Shown in pieces: positions 38,357-47,628 of a stretch of DNA of 54,108 nt. The stretch comes from an uncultured Eubacteriales bacterium. Lineage in GTDB: Bacteria; Bacillota; Clostridia; Lachnospirales; Lachnospiraceae. Position 1 is the first letter of the stretch. The number at the start of each line of letters is the position of its first letter. Where the stretch lies: NCBI GenBank assembly GCA_949292725.1, contig CASFAQ010000014.1, forward strand, positions 3,279-57,386, given 5' to 3'. The notes under the pieces are model-generated. The model saw only the letters and a program-made list of their open reading frames with translations, had not been told where the DNA came from and did not search any database. The position numbers and the translations under genes are program-made.

Positions 38357-39796
38357 ATGGCAAAGGAAAAGAAATTGGTCGAGATGGTAACGCCAATGAG
38401 TGAAGATTTTGCAAAATGGTATACGGACGTAGTTAAGAATGCAGAACTCATAGAATATTCGGGAATTAAGGGATGTATGATACTAAGACCTAACGGATAT
38501 GCGATATGGGAGAATATACAGAAAGAGCTTGACGCGCGCTTTAAGGCAACGGGCGTTGAGAATGTATATATGCCGATGTTCATTCCGGAGAGTCTTCTTC
38601 AGAAGGAAAAGGAGCATGTTGAAGGTTTTGCACCAGAGGTTGCATGGGTAACGCACGGAGGAAGCGAAGAGCTTACGGAAAGATTATGCGTAAGACCTAC
38701 ATCTGAGACACTTTTTTGCGACCTGTATTCCAATATAGTACAGTCCTACCGTGACCTTCCAAAGGTATACAATCAGTGGTGTTCGGTAGTAAGATGGGAG
38801 AAGACCACAAGGCCTTTCTTAAGAACAGCGGAGTTTCTGTGGCAGGAGGGACACACGGCACATGCCACGGCCGAGGAGGCAGAGGAAAGAACCATTCAGA
38901 TGCTTAATGTATATGCCGACTTCTGTAAGGATGTTCTCGCCATACCGTTACTTAAGGGTAAGAAGACGGATAAAGAAAAATTTGCGGGAGCGGCCGCTAC
39001 ATATACTATTGAGGCTATGATGCACGACGGTAAGGCTCTGCAGTCAGGAACAAGCCATAATTTCGGAGACGGATTTGCAAAAGCATTCGGCATCCAGTAC
39101 ACGGACAGTAATAACGAACTCAAATACGTGCATCAGACATCATGGGGCATGTCAACGAGAATCATAGGAGCCATAATCATGGTACATGGAGACGATTCGG
39201 GGCTCGTACTGCCGCCGGTGATTGCGCCTACGCAGGTAATGGTCATTCCGATTGCACAGAAGAAAGAGGGCGTTCTTGAGAAAGCCACAGAATTAAAGGA
39301 CGCACTTCTGGCAGCAGGATTCAGGGCAAAGATTGACGATTCTGACAAGAGTCCGGGATGGAAGTTCTCAGAACAGGAGATACTGGGCATACCGGCAAGG
39401 ATAGAGATCGGACCTAAGGATATTGAGGCGGGACAGTGTGTTATCGTACGAAGAGATACGCGCGAAAAGACAGTAGCGCCTATAGAAGAGGCGCCTAAGA
39501 TGCTTGCGCAGATCTTAAAGCAGGAGCATGAGGATATGTATAACCGCGCGTATGAGCATCTTCACAGCAGCCTGTACGATGCAACCGACTATGAAGAATT
39601 CAAGGACACAGTAGCCAATAAACCGGGATTCGTAAGAGCCATGTGGTGCGGCGACGAAGCCTGCGAGCTTAAGATAAAAGAGGATACAACCGCAACATCA
39701 AGGTGTATCCCATTTGAACAGAAGAAAATCTCAGACGTATGCGTATGCTGCAAAAAGCCTGCAAAGCATATGGTATACTGGGGCAAGGCGTATTAA
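38357..39796 (+). CDS. proS: Prolyl-tRNA synthetase, archaeal/eukaryote-like type
   Basis: 479 residues, the short 'type 3' ProRS with no editing insertion. Class II motifs: motif 2 around [16 protein letters not shown] (about 155-170) with RWEKTTRPF before it, motif 3 in the [14 protein letters not shown] region. The C-terminal domain has a Cys cluster (CGDEACE and [10 protein letters not shown]), a zinc-binding feature of this type, and ends in WGKAY. Charges tRNA-Pro. GGAGAT precedes the ATG. It is followed by a convergent small gene. Confidence 0.96.
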   Translation: MAKEKKLVEMVTPMSEDFAKWYTDVVKNAELIEYSGIKGCMILRPNGYAIWENIQKELDARFKATGVENVYMPMFIPESLLQKEKEHVEGFAPEVAWVTHGGSEELTERLCVRPTSETLFCDLYSNIVQSYRDLPKVYNQWCSVVRWEKTTRPFLRTAEFLWQEGHTAHATAEEAEERTIQMLNVYADFCKDVLAIPLLKGKKTDKEKFAGAAATYTIEAMMHDGKALQSGTSHNFGDGFAKAFGIQYTDSNNELKYVHQTSWGMSTRIIGAIIMVHGDDSGLVLPPVIAPTQVMVIPIAQKKEGVLEKATELKDALLAAGFRAKIDDSDKSPGWKFSEQEILGIPARIEIGPKDIEAGQCVIVRRDTREKTVAPIEEAPKMLAQILKQEHEDMYNRAYEHLHSSLYDATDYEEFKDTVANKPGFVRAMWCGDEACELKIKEDTTATSRCIPFEQKKISDVCVCCKKPAKHMVYWGKAY

Positions 39797-39802
39797 TATG
39801 CG

Positions 39803-39979
39803 CTATACGAATCTGTTTGATGAAGAGTCATATCTGTAATCAATTTCTGAAAGCTTCTCTGTTATGCTGTGTTTATCCAGCAACAGAGAAGCACACAGAT
39901 TATCAAAACTATCGTATTCATCCCTCAAAAGAGTATTAATGTAACTTAAAAGCATAACAGGATCATTTGGAATATTCAA
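39803..39979 (-). CDS. DUF4250 domain protein (58 residues)
   Basis: 58 residues: it begins (with TTG as Met) MNIPNDPVMLLSYINTLLRD and has the family ending SEIDYRYDSSSNRFV. DUF4250 is a short family of unknown function common in Firmicutes and gut anaerobes; length and sequence match well from memory. TTG 39979 has GGGG nine bases upstream; the nearby ATG (39988) is in another frame and stops after three codons. It converges with proS (6 bases apart) and diverges from the spoVAF-like gene. Confidence 0.85.
   Translation of the reverse strand: MNIPNDPVMLLSYINTLLRDEYDSFDNLCASLLLDKHSITEKLSEIDYRYDSSSNRFV
39853..39892. repeat. Long inverted repeat inside the DUF4250 gene
   Basis: GCTTCTCTGTT pairs with AACAGAGAAGC (39853-39863 with 39882-39892); a further GCTG/CAGC pair extends the stem to about 15 pairs with one 2-base bulge. 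No T-run follows in either direction. It lies in the middle of the coding region, so either a coding coincidence or an mRNA structure. Confidence 0.5.
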
Positions 39980-40066
39980 AGCGTCATTCCCCTTTCGTGA
40001 TTATACATAAATATTTTTCCAATATTGTAGCATACTAATCTGTATATTGGAATGGAGTTGATCAGT

Positions 40067-41494
40067 ATGTTAAAGGAAATATCGGAATTTGTGACGGAGT
40101 ATGATAAGAACAGACAGAATATTGAGAATCTCATACATGTAAAGGACAGCTTTGACGTCATGGAGAAGGAACTTATCGTCGGGGAAAGAAAGGCGGCGTA
40201 CTACTTTATAGACGGGTTCTGTAAGGATGATGTCATGGAAAAGGTCATGGAATTCCTGTATAAGATAACGGCGGAGGAGATGCCGGATAGCGCAGAGGAA
40301 TTCATAAAAAAACATATGCCGTATGGCGAGATAAGTCTTATAAGAAGCAGGAAGGATTTTCTGCAGTTGTATATGTCGGGCATACCGGTGCTTCTGGTAG
40401 ATGGATACAGCGCGCTTATCGCAACGGATTTTCGAGAGTATCCGGCAAGGAGCGTAAGTGAGCCCGAGAAGGATAAGGTTATGAGGGGCTCAAGGGATGG
40501 ATTTGTCGAGACCCTTGTATATAATACCGCTCTCATCAGAAGAAGGATACGCAATCCCAAACTTGTGATGAAGATATTCTCGGTTGGGAAAAGCTCAAGA
40601 ACGGACGTAGTCATTTCATATATATCTGACCGGATTGATGAAAAGATATTAAAACAGGTTGAAAAAAGGATAAATGCAATTAACGTGGATTCGCTTACCA
40701 TGAATCAGGAAAGCTTTGTCGAATGCTTCTACCCGCACAGATGGTATAATCCGTATCCCAAATTCAAATTCTCAGAAAGACCGGATGCGACAGCTGCCTG
40801 CATCTTAGAGGGCAATATCGCAATTCTCGTGGATAACGCGCCGTCCGCCATAATCGTGCCAACCTCCATATTCGATATAGTGGAGGATGCGGATGATTAT
40901 TATTTTCCACCCGTTACGGGAACGTATTTGAGACTCTCAAGGTTCCTTATCAATATAGCGGCGCTTCTTCTGTCGCCGACATTTCTTTTATTAATCAATA
41001 ATCCCGGATATATACCGGACTGGCTTGCCTTCATCATGATAGAAGACGCAGTCAATATCCCCGTCATAGTCCAGCTTCTTCTGCTTGAATTTGCAATAGA
41101 CGGGATGAGGCTCGCCTCGCTTAACACGCCCAATATGCTAAGTACACCCCTAAGCGTCGTCGCAGGTATAGTACTCGGGGATTTTACGGTAAGCTCAGGC
41201 TGGTTTAATTCCGAGGTTATGCTGTATATGGCATTTGTCGCAGTGGCGAATTATACCCAGGTTAATTTTGAACTGGGATACGCGCTTAAGTTTATGAGGA
41301 TAATAACCCTTATCGCAACGCAGCTGTTTGGAATATTCGGTTATATAGCCGGAATCATACTCGCCATAGCCGGACTGGTATTCAATAAGACCTTCAGCGG
41401 AAAAAGTTACCTCTATCCGCTCATACCGTTTAACGCCAGATATATCCTCAGAAGATTCTTCAGAGTAAGCCTTCCGGGGAGTGAAAAACAATAA
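40067..41494 (+). CDS. GerA-family spore germination protein (SpoVAF-like)
   Basis: 475 residues. The N-terminal two-thirds are soluble: LKEISEFVTEYDKNRQNIENLIHVKDSFDV, then the GerA-family core SRDGFVETLVYNTALIRRRIR (about 150-170), a signature in which germinant receptor A-subunits and SpoVAF share sequence. About five C-terminal transmembrane helices follow (about 285-450). SpoVAF-type proteins are made during sporulation and act in DPA release or germination. I chose ATG 40067 because GGAG lies nine bases upstream; ATG 40052 lacks a site. Presence suggests a spore-former or descendant. Confidence 0.85.
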   Translation: MLKEISEFVTEYDKNRQNIENLIHVKDSFDVMEKELIVGERKAAYYFIDGFCKDDVMEKVMEFLYKITAEEMPDSAEEFIKKHMPYGEISLIRSRKDFLQLYMSGIPVLLVDGYSALIATDFREYPARSVSEPEKDKVMRGSRDGFVETLVYNTALIRRRIRNPKLVMKIFSVGKSSRTDVVISYISDRIDEKILKQVEKRINAINVDSLTMNQESFVECFYPHRWYNPYPKFKFSERPDATAACILEGNIAILVDNAPSAIIVPTSIFDIVEDADDYYFPPVTGTYLRLSRFLINIAALLLSPTFLLLINNPGYIPDWLAFIMIEDAVNIPVIVQLLLLEFAIDGMRLASLNTPNMLSTPLSVVAGIVLGDFTVSSGWFNSEVMLYMAFVAVANYTQVNFELGYALKFMRIITLIATQLFGIFGYIAGIILAIAGLVFNKTFSGKSYLYPLIPFNARYILRRFFRVSLPGSEKQ

Positions 41495-41510
41495 GAAAGC
41501 TTCGCGGGAA

Positions 41511-41540
41511 TTGACATACCTGTCAGAATGATTATATAAT
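41511..41540 (+). promoter_or_regulatory. Strong sigma-A promoter
   Basis: TTGACA (41511-41516), 18-base spacer and TATAAT (41535-41540). It would start transcription near 41547, about 10 bases before an AGGAGGAG motif. It lies 17 bases after the stop of the spoVAF-like gene and drives the following small gene and perhaps pth. Confidence 0.8.
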
Positions 41541-41588
41541 GGTTTTGGGTATATTCAGGAGGAGATAAGAAAGCTTGGTAAAGTAAAA

Positions 41589-41924
41589 GTGAGTATCACC
41601 AATATGAATATTACTGATGTACAGGCGACGGTGGATGTTTCGTCACAGCCGGCGATAACGACAGTTCCGACGCCGCAGAATACGGCGGCTCCTGAGGCGA
41701 CCGCTGCTCCTGCGGCAACAGAACCGCCTGCACCAACCGATACCGCAGCGCCGGAGGGCACGGATGATTCGATAGTTAAGAATTTCCCGGGAGATTATAA
41801 CGACGCGCTTAATGACAATAATGTACCGCACCTTCATTTTGTATTCGAGGGCGGACACGACGGCAAGGTATATAAGCCGGGAATGTATAATTTCTTCAGA
41901 CGTATCTTCCATAGCGCAGAGTGA
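41589..41924 (+). CDS. Ala/Pro/Thr-rich small protein, start unclear (possible frameshift)
   Basis: 111 residues if GTG 41589 is the start. N-terminal part VSITNMNITDVQATVDVSSQ is orderly; residues about 25-60 are a low-complexity linker rich in Ala, Pro, Thr and Glu; the C-terminal 50 residues contain HLHFVFEGGHDGK. No signal peptide. The only good ribosome binding site (AGGAGGAG, 41557-41564) is 25 bases upstream of GTG and fits TTG 41575, whose frame reads only four codons to TAA. The open frame continues upstream as ...KLGKVKVS. A missing G after TTG (TTGGTAAA from TTGGGTAAA) would join them. I do not recognise the family. Confidence 0.5.
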   Translation: MSITNMNITDVQATVDVSSQPAITTVPTPQNTAAPEATAAPAATEPPAPTDTAAPEGTDDSIVKNFPGDYNDALNDNNVPHLHFVFEGGHDGKVYKPGMYNFFRRIFHSAE

Positions 41925-41948
41925 TGGAAAGGTTATGAACATATGGAT

Positions 41949-41989
41949 AAGAACTGTCGCGCCGATATCAGTCGGCATGACAGTTCTTT
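41949..41989 (+). terminator. Intrinsic terminator/attenuator before pth
   Basis: Two-part stem: AAGAACTGTC/GACAGTTCTT (10 pairs) outside and GCCGA/TCGGC inside, with a six-base loop. TTTG follows. It lies just before the pth ribosome binding site (AGGAGG, 41998-42003), so it separates pth from the upstream promoter or attenuates it. Confidence 0.7.
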
Positions 41990-42007
41990 GCTGACTTAGG
42001 AGGTCGT

Positions 42008-42571
42008 ATGTATATAATAGCAGGACTTGGTAATCCGGGCATACAGTATGCAGGAACGAGACATAATATGGGTTTTAATGTTGTAACGAGAATTGCCGAT
42101 GATTATAATATGCAGATTACAATAAGGGAACATAAGGCGCTTTGCGCTAAGGGATTCATAGAAGGGCAGAAGGTTTTACTTGCGATGCCGCAGACATATA
42201 TGAATCTGAGCGGACAGAGCATAAGGGAGCTTGTGAATTATTACAAGATAGATCCGCGCACCCGGCTTATGGTAATATATGATGACATAAGCATGGACGT
42301 TGGAAGGATAAGGATGCGTGCAAAGGGAAGTGCGGGCGGACATAACGGAATCAAGAATATCATAGCAGAGCTTAAGACGGATGAATTTCCGAGGATGAAG
42401 GTCGGAGTAGGTAAGAATCCCGAGGGAAGAGAGCTTACAAGCCATGTGCTTGGAAGATTCAGCGACAGCGAGAATGAGATTATGAGAAAGATGCTCGCAA
42501 GGGGAAGTGACGCATGCAGGGATTATATACTGTACGGCATAGACGAGGCTATGAACAGATATAATAATTGA
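42008..42571 (+). CDS. pth: Peptidyl-tRNA hydrolase
   Basis: 187 residues. Begins MYIIAGLGNPG with catalytic N9 and H19 (TRHNMGF), and has the substrate motifs MNLSGQSI (about 63-70), YDDISMDVGRIR and KGSAGGHNG. It frees tRNA from peptidyl-tRNA dropped by ribosomes. AGGAGGTC lies 5-8 bases upstream. mfd follows after 12 bases, the usual pth-mfd order in Firmicutes. Confidence 0.97.
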   Translation: MYIIAGLGNPGIQYAGTRHNMGFNVVTRIADDYNMQITIREHKALCAKGFIEGQKVLLAMPQTYMNLSGQSIRELVNYYKIDPRTRLMVIYDDISMDVGRIRMRAKGSAGGHNGIKNIIAELKTDEFPRMKVGVGKNPEGRELTSHVLGRFSDSENEIMRKMLARGSDACRDYILYGIDEAMNRYNN

Positions 42572-42583
42572 CGGGAGAACGCA

Positions 42584-45500
42584 GTGAAAGCATTAACGGA
42601 ACCATTACCTGAGCTTGCCGAATATGCGGAGGCAAAGGACAGTATAAGGAAGAAAAATACGCCGATATTCATATCGGGCTGCGTGGATACGCAGAAGTGC
42701 CATCTGATAAACGGACTTGGAAGCGGATTCAGATACAAGGTCATAATTACATACAGCGAGGCCAAGGCAAGAGAGCTCTATGACGACATGAAGTTATATA
42801 AGGAGCCTGTTTTTTGCTACCCTTCAAAAGATATAATATTCTACAGCGCAGACGTGCACGGACGCACGATAGTCAGGGACAGGATGCGCATCATGAAGCG
42901 CCTGCTTAATGAAGAAGAGGCCGTAATCATAACAACACTTGACTGCGGCATGGAAAGCTGTATACCATTTGAGTGTTACAAAAAGCACATGATACATTTT
43001 AAGAAGGATGAGGACATAGACCTTACGGCGCTTATGAGGGAATTATATTCTCTCGGATATGAGAATACCACGCGCGTGGAGAGCGCGGGACAGTTTGCGG
43101 TGCGCGGCGGTATCATAGATATATTTCTTCTTACGGAGGAGGTTCCCTACAGGATTGAGCTCTGGGGCGATACCATAAATGCCATATATGCATTTGATGC
43201 GGAAAGCCAGCGGAGGATAGAAGCCGTAGACGAATTCATGCTGTATCCGGCAACGGAGGTAATGGCTGATGAGGATACGATAGAAAAAGGGCTAAAAAAG
43301 ATAGAAGAGGAACGCGACGAAGCAGTAAAAAGATTCAGAAAAGAACATAATCCCGAGGCGGCGCACAGACTCTCGCAGGCCGTAAGGGAGCTTAAGGAGA
43401 ATATAGAATACTATAAAGGTATGGCAGGGCTTGAGGGATATCTGCATTATTTTTATGACGAGACGGAATCATTTTACGATTATTTTCCGAAAGATGAGAC
43501 GATATTCTTCATAGACGAGCCTAATATGAGCTATGAGCACGGCGCAAGCATAGAGCTTGAGTTCGGGGAGAGCATGAAAAGCAGGCTTACCCAGGGCTAC
43601 ATCCTTTCCGGACAGATGAAGATAATGACACCGGCACAGGCCGTGTATGCAAAGCTTGCGCTAAGACATACGGTGATGCTCTCGGTTATCGATACAAGAC
43701 CCAGAAACATGTCATACGAAGCGGCGTATTCGCTCAGCGTGCAGTCGGTACAGTCATATAACGGCAAATTTGACATAATGGTCAATGACCTTAAAAGGTG
43801 GAAGCAGAACGGCTACAGGGTCCTGGTGCTGTCGGCATCAGCCACAAGGGCAAGAAGACTTGCAAATGACCTGTGCGAGAACGGACTCAGCGCATTCTAC
43901 AGCGAGGACGAGGACAGAGTTATACATCCGGGAGAGATAATGACTACGTACGGAGCAGTACACAAGGGATTCTTCTATCCGCAGATAAGATTTGCCATCG
44001 TAACAGAGGCAGATATATTTGGCGATAAAAAGGTACGTAAAAAGAAAAAAAAATATAACGGCAAGGTCATACAGAGCTTTGCCGAGCTTAGCATAGGTGA
44101 TTATGTAGTTCACGAGAATCACGGACTTGGCATATACAGGGGTATACAGAAGATAGAGACCGAAAGGGTCATAAAGGATTATCTCAAGATAGAATATGCA
44201 AAGGACGGCGTCCTGTACATCCCTGCAACAGGTCTTTCAAGTCTGCAGAAATACTCCTCCGCATCGGATGAGGGCAAGAGAAGGCCAAAGCTCAATAAGC
44301 TTGGTTCACCCGAATGGAACAGGACAAAGACAAGGGTGCGCACAGAGATAAAGGACATAGCAAAAGACCTTGTGGAGCTGTACGCCAAAAGACAGGAGAA
44401 GAAGGGATACAGGTATGGCAGCGACACCGTATGGCAGAAGGAGTTTGAGGAAATGTTCCCGTACGAGGAGACAGAGGACCAGCTTAGCGCCATACAGGAC
44501 GTCAAAAGGGATATGGAAAGCTCCCGCATAATGGACAGACTGATATGCGGAGACGTAGGATACGGCAAGACCGAAGTGGCGATAAGAGCTGCATTTAAGG
44601 CAGTTTCGGAGGGAAAGCAGGTCGCATATCTCGTGCCGACCACGATACTTGCCCAACAGCATTATAATACATTCATACAGAGAATGAAGGATTATCCGAT
44701 TAATATAGAGATGCTCTCAAGATTCAGAACGCCTGCACAGATAAGGGAGAGCCTTAAGAAGATGAAAAAGGGCGCGACGGACATAGTCATAGGCACCCAC
44801 AGACTCCTTTCAAAGGATGTGACATTTAAGGACCTTGGACTTCTTATCATAGATGAGGAGCAGAGATTCGGCGTAACGCATAAGGAAAAAATAAAGCAGA
44901 TAAAAGAGAACATAGACGTTATCACACTGTCTGCAACTCCCATCCCAAGGACACTCCACATGAGCCTTGTGGGCATAAGGGACATGAGCGTACTTGATGA
45001 GCCGCCGGTCGACAGACTGCCGGTGCAGACCTTCGTCATGGAGCACAATGATGAGATAATACGCGAAGCGATAACAAGGGAGCTTTCACGCGGAGGACAG
45101 GTATACTACGTATACAACAGGGTCAATAACATAGACGTCATAACCAATAACGTCGCAAGGCTTGTGCCCGAAGCAAACGTCACATTCGCCCACGGACAGA
45201 TGAGCGAACGCACGCTCGAGGGCATAATGTTCGACTTCATACATGGGGATATCGACGTACTGGTATCGACCACCATCATCGAGACGGGCCTTGACATCGC
45301 CAATGTCAATACCATAATAATCGACGAGGCCGACAGAATGGGACTGTCACAGCTTTATCAGATAAGGGGAAGGGTTGGACGCTCCAACAGAACGGCGTAC
45401 GCATTTTTAATGTACAAGCGCGACAAGATGCTTAAGGAAGAGGCAGAAAAACGACTTGCCGCCATCAAGGAATTCACAGACCTTGGAAGCGGATTCAGGA

Positions 45501-46147
45501 TAGCCATGCGCGACCTTGAGATAAGGGGAGCCGGCAACATACTCGGCGCAGAACAGCACGGACACATAGAAGCGGTCGGATACGATATGTACTGTAAGAT
45601 GTTAAATGAGGCAGTAGCCGCCCTGAAGGGAGAGAAGGAAGAAGAGGAAACATTTGAGACATCGGTAGAGATGGAGGTTGACGCATATATCCCCGCATCC
45701 TATATAAAAAGCGAAGCCAATAAGCTTGAGATGTATAAGAGGATTGCCGATATTGAAAATGAAGCAGAGCTTAACGACTGTAAGGATGAGCTGTGCGACA
45801 GATTCGGGCACTACCCGGATAGCGTATCCAATCTTATGGAGATAGCGCTTATAAAGGCCATGGCTCATGAGGTGTACGTAACCCAGCTTACATACAAGAG
45901 GGATACGTCGGGTCTCAGGGATAAGAAGCCGAAGGACATCATAACCTTCATGCTGTATGAGAATGCACCATTTAACATCAATAATATCCCCATCTTTATG
46001 TCCGGAGAGGGAAAGCACCTTAAATTCGATACGGAGGGCAAGCCAAGATTCATATACCGATTGCAGGACGGAGAAGAACTGTTTGCGAGGATAAAGGAAC
46101 TGCTGATAAAAATGAAGATACTGCTTAGAGAAAGCGAGGACGAGTGA
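42584..46147 (+). CDS. mfd: Transcription-repair coupling factor
   Basis: 1187 residues, full length. The N-terminal UvrB-like domains (about 1-340) lack UvrB ATPase function; the RNA-polymerase-interaction domain is near 470-560 (GDYVVHENHGLGIY about 506). The RecG-like helicase has Walker A GDVGYGKTE at about 656 and Walker B-type DEEQRFG at about 757, then the translocation motif and a C-terminal TRCF domain. It releases stalled RNA polymerase and recruits UvrA to damage. GTG start at 42584. The stop overlaps the ATG of the next gene by one base (TGATG). Confidence 0.97.
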   Translation: MKALTEPLPELAEYAEAKDSIRKKNTPIFISGCVDTQKCHLINGLGSGFRYKVIITYSEAKARELYDDMKLYKEPVFCYPSKDIIFYSADVHGRTIVRDRMRIMKRLLNEEEAVIITTLDCGMESCIPFECYKKHMIHFKKDEDIDLTALMRELYSLGYENTTRVESAGQFAVRGGIIDIFLLTEEVPYRIELWGDTINAIYAFDAESQRRIEAVDEFMLYPATEVMADEDTIEKGLKKIEEERDEAVKRFRKEHNPEAAHRLSQAVRELKENIEYYKGMAGLEGYLHYFYDETESFYDYFPKDETIFFIDEPNMSYEHGASIELEFGESMKSRLTQGYILSGQMKIMTPAQAVYAKLALRHTVMLSVIDTRPRNMSYEAAYSLSVQSVQSYNGKFDIMVNDLKRWKQNGYRVLVLSASATRARRLANDLCENGLSAFYSEDEDRVIHPGEIMTTYGAVHKGFFYPQIRFAIVTEADIFGDKKVRKKKKKYNGKVIQSFAELSIGDYVVHENHGLGIYRGIQKIETERVIKDYLKIEYAKDGVLYIPATGLSSLQKYSSASDEGKRRPKLNKLGSPEWNRTKTRVRTEIKDIAKDLVELYAKRQEKKGYRYGSDTVWQKEFEEMFPYEETEDQLSAIQDVKRDMESSRIMDRLICGDVGYGKTEVAIRAAFKAVSEGKQVAYLVPTTILAQQHYNTFIQRMKDYPINIEMLSRFRTPAQIRESLKKMKKGATDIVIGTHRLLSKDVTFKDLGLLIIDEEQRFGVTHKEKIKQIKENIDVITLSATPIPRTLHMSLVGIRDMSVLDEPPVDRLPVQTFVMEHNDEIIREAITRELSRGGQVYYVYNRVNNIDVITNNVARLVPEANVTFAHGQMSERTLEGIMFDFIHGDIDVLVSTTIIETGLDIANVNTIIIDEADRMGLSQLYQIRGRVGRSNRTAYAFLMYKRDKMLKEEAEKRLAAIKEFTDLGSGFRIAMRDLEIRGAGNILGAEQHGHIEAVGYDMYCKMLNEAVAALKGEKEEEETFETSVEMEVDAYIPASYIKSEANKLEMYKRIADIENEAELNDCKDELCDRFGHYPDSVSNLMEIALIKAMAHEVYVTQLTYKRDTSGLRDKKPKDIITFMLYENAPFNINNIPIFMSGEGKHLKFDTEGKPRFIYRLQDGEELFARIKELLIKMKILLRESEDE

Positions 46148-47100
46148 TGAAAAAAATACACATATTCATATACCTGTGCCTGTCTGTGATGCTTATGACT
46201 GTGTGCGGATGCAAAAACGACAAGGTCAATACGATAGAATCCGATAGCAGCAATGCAGAGAAAGCGGCGGATGTAGAGGATAAAAGACTTACGGCAGAGT
46301 CCGCAGTAATATCGGTGGGCGATGAGAAGGTGCGCTACGACGAATTCCTCGTATACATGTATATACTCAATAACCGCTATGAAAGCTCCATGGGAGAGGA
46401 TATATGGTCCTATAGGCTTCCCGCAGGCAGAAGCCTTGAGTCCCTTGCAAAAGAACAGACGGTAAGCCTTATAACAGAGCTTAAGATAATATCACGTAAG
46501 GCTAAGGAATACGGGATAGAGCCCGGAGAGGACGAAAAGGAGAGTATCAGACAATACGCAGAGGAGCTGTATGCGGATATCCAGAAAGAGGATAGGTCGG
46601 CCTATATGCTTACAGTGGATAATATAGCCTCCGTGTACATGGAAAATGATATAGCAGATAAGGTGTATACCTCATGTATCGGTGGAGTGGACACCAATAT
46701 AAGCGATGAAGAGGTAAAGCAGATTACGGTACAGTATATATATACCACCGACGCCCGGAAGGCACAGAAGATACGACAGAGGGCTGGAAAGCGAAAAGAC
46801 TTTGCGGCCCTTGCAAGGGAAACCACCGAGGCAGACGGCATAGATATGACCCTTGGCAGGGGTGATGCGGGAACGGAGTTTGAGAACGCCGCATTTGCAC
46901 TTAAGAGCGGAGAGATGAGCCAGGTAGTTCAGGCGCCGGAGGGATATTATATAATATACTGCGTAAGCGATTATGAGCAGGAGCTTACAGCCATAAAAAA
47001 AGAAGAGATAATCGCAGCCAGGCAGCAGGAAATATTTGAGGAACAGTATTCACAGTGGCGAAAAGAATGCGATATACAGATAAGCAACCTGATATTATAA
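46147..47100 (+). CDS. PpiC-type peptidylprolyl isomerase lipoprotein (PrsA/SurA-like)
   Basis: 317 residues from ATG 46147. A lipoprotein signal (hydrophobic stretch and lipobox MTVCGC, Cys about residue 22) is followed by a SurA/PrsA-like N-terminal helical region (about 50-180) and a parvulin domain (about 195-290), with QYIYTTD and LGRGDAGTEFENAAFALKSG as its signature strands. It would sit on the outer membrane face and fold secreted proteins. It follows mfd with a one-base overlap and precedes the surface-protein genes. Confidence 0.88.
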   Translation: MKKIHIFIYLCLSVMLMTVCGCKNDKVNTIESDSSNAEKAADVEDKRLTAESAVISVGDEKVRYDEFLVYMYILNNRYESSMGEDIWSYRLPAGRSLESLAKEQTVSLITELKIISRKAKEYGIEPGEDEKESIRQYAEELYADIQKEDRSAYMLTVDNIASVYMENDIADKVYTSCIGGVDTNISDEEVKQITVQYIYTTDARKAQKIRQRAGKRKDFAALARETTEADGIDMTLGRGDAGTEFENAAFALKSGEMSQVVQAPEGYYIIYCVSDYEQELTAIKKEEIIAARQQEIFEEQYSQWRKECDIQISNLIL

Positions 47101-47193
47101 CTTGTGGATATGATGAAAAAAGACTTTTTCATGATGTATAGTGATGTTTTTACCATAACTTCTTGGAATCAATGAAAAAAGAGGTATAATGTT

Positions 47194-47628
47194 ATGACGG
47201 ATAAAGAATTCAGACACCTACGTCGTGCAGATCTGATTGATATAATCTATGAATTACAAAAGAATTCCGATAAGCTTCAACACGAGAATGACACTTTAAG
47301 AAGACAGCTGGAGGATAAGGAGCTTAAGATATCGAAGGCTGGATCGATTGCCGAAGCGGCAGTGAGCCTGAACGGCTTTTTTGAGTGCGCTCAGGCAACG
47401 GCCAATCAGTATCTGCAGGAGATACACCGTGTCAGGATTAAGACAGAGCAGAAGCTGGAGCAGGCAGAGGCTAAGGCTGAAGCGATTATAGCAGACGCCA
47501 CAGAAGAGGCGAAAAGGATAATAGAAGCTGCGCAGGCAGAGAGCGACCGGATGTCCGGACATACGATATCTGCTCAGGAAGAGCAGCCGGAGGTGGTTGA
47601 CGATGCACGGCAGAAAAAGCAGGCGTAA
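47194..47628 (+). CDS. Coiled-coil protein of the surface-protein locus
   Basis: 144 residues. The N-terminus (MTDKEFRHLRRADLIDIIYELQ) resembles a small conserved helical module; the next region (about 20-50) is a heptad coiled coil (KNSDKLQHENDTLRRQLEDKE), and residues about 85-125 form a second amphipathic coiled coil full of Ala/Glu/Lys. No signal or membrane segment. Function unknown; it overlaps the signal peptidase gene by 26 bases, and the trio with lepB and the giant adhesin suggests a role in assembly of that system, which is inference. Shine-Dalgarno AAAGAGGT lies nine bases upstream. Confidence 0.75.
   Translation: MTDKEFRHLRRADLIDIIYELQKNSDKLQHENDTLRRQLEDKELKISKAGSIAEAAVSLNGFFECAQATANQYLQEIHRVRIKTEQKLEQAEAKAEAIIADATEEAKRIIEAAQAESDRMSGHTISAQEEQPEVVDDARQKKQA

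Noticed and set aside
47185..47190. Perfect TATAAT before the coiled-coil gene
   Set aside because: It ends only three bases before the ATG, so transcription would start inside the gene. It is more likely part of the ribosome site spacer.
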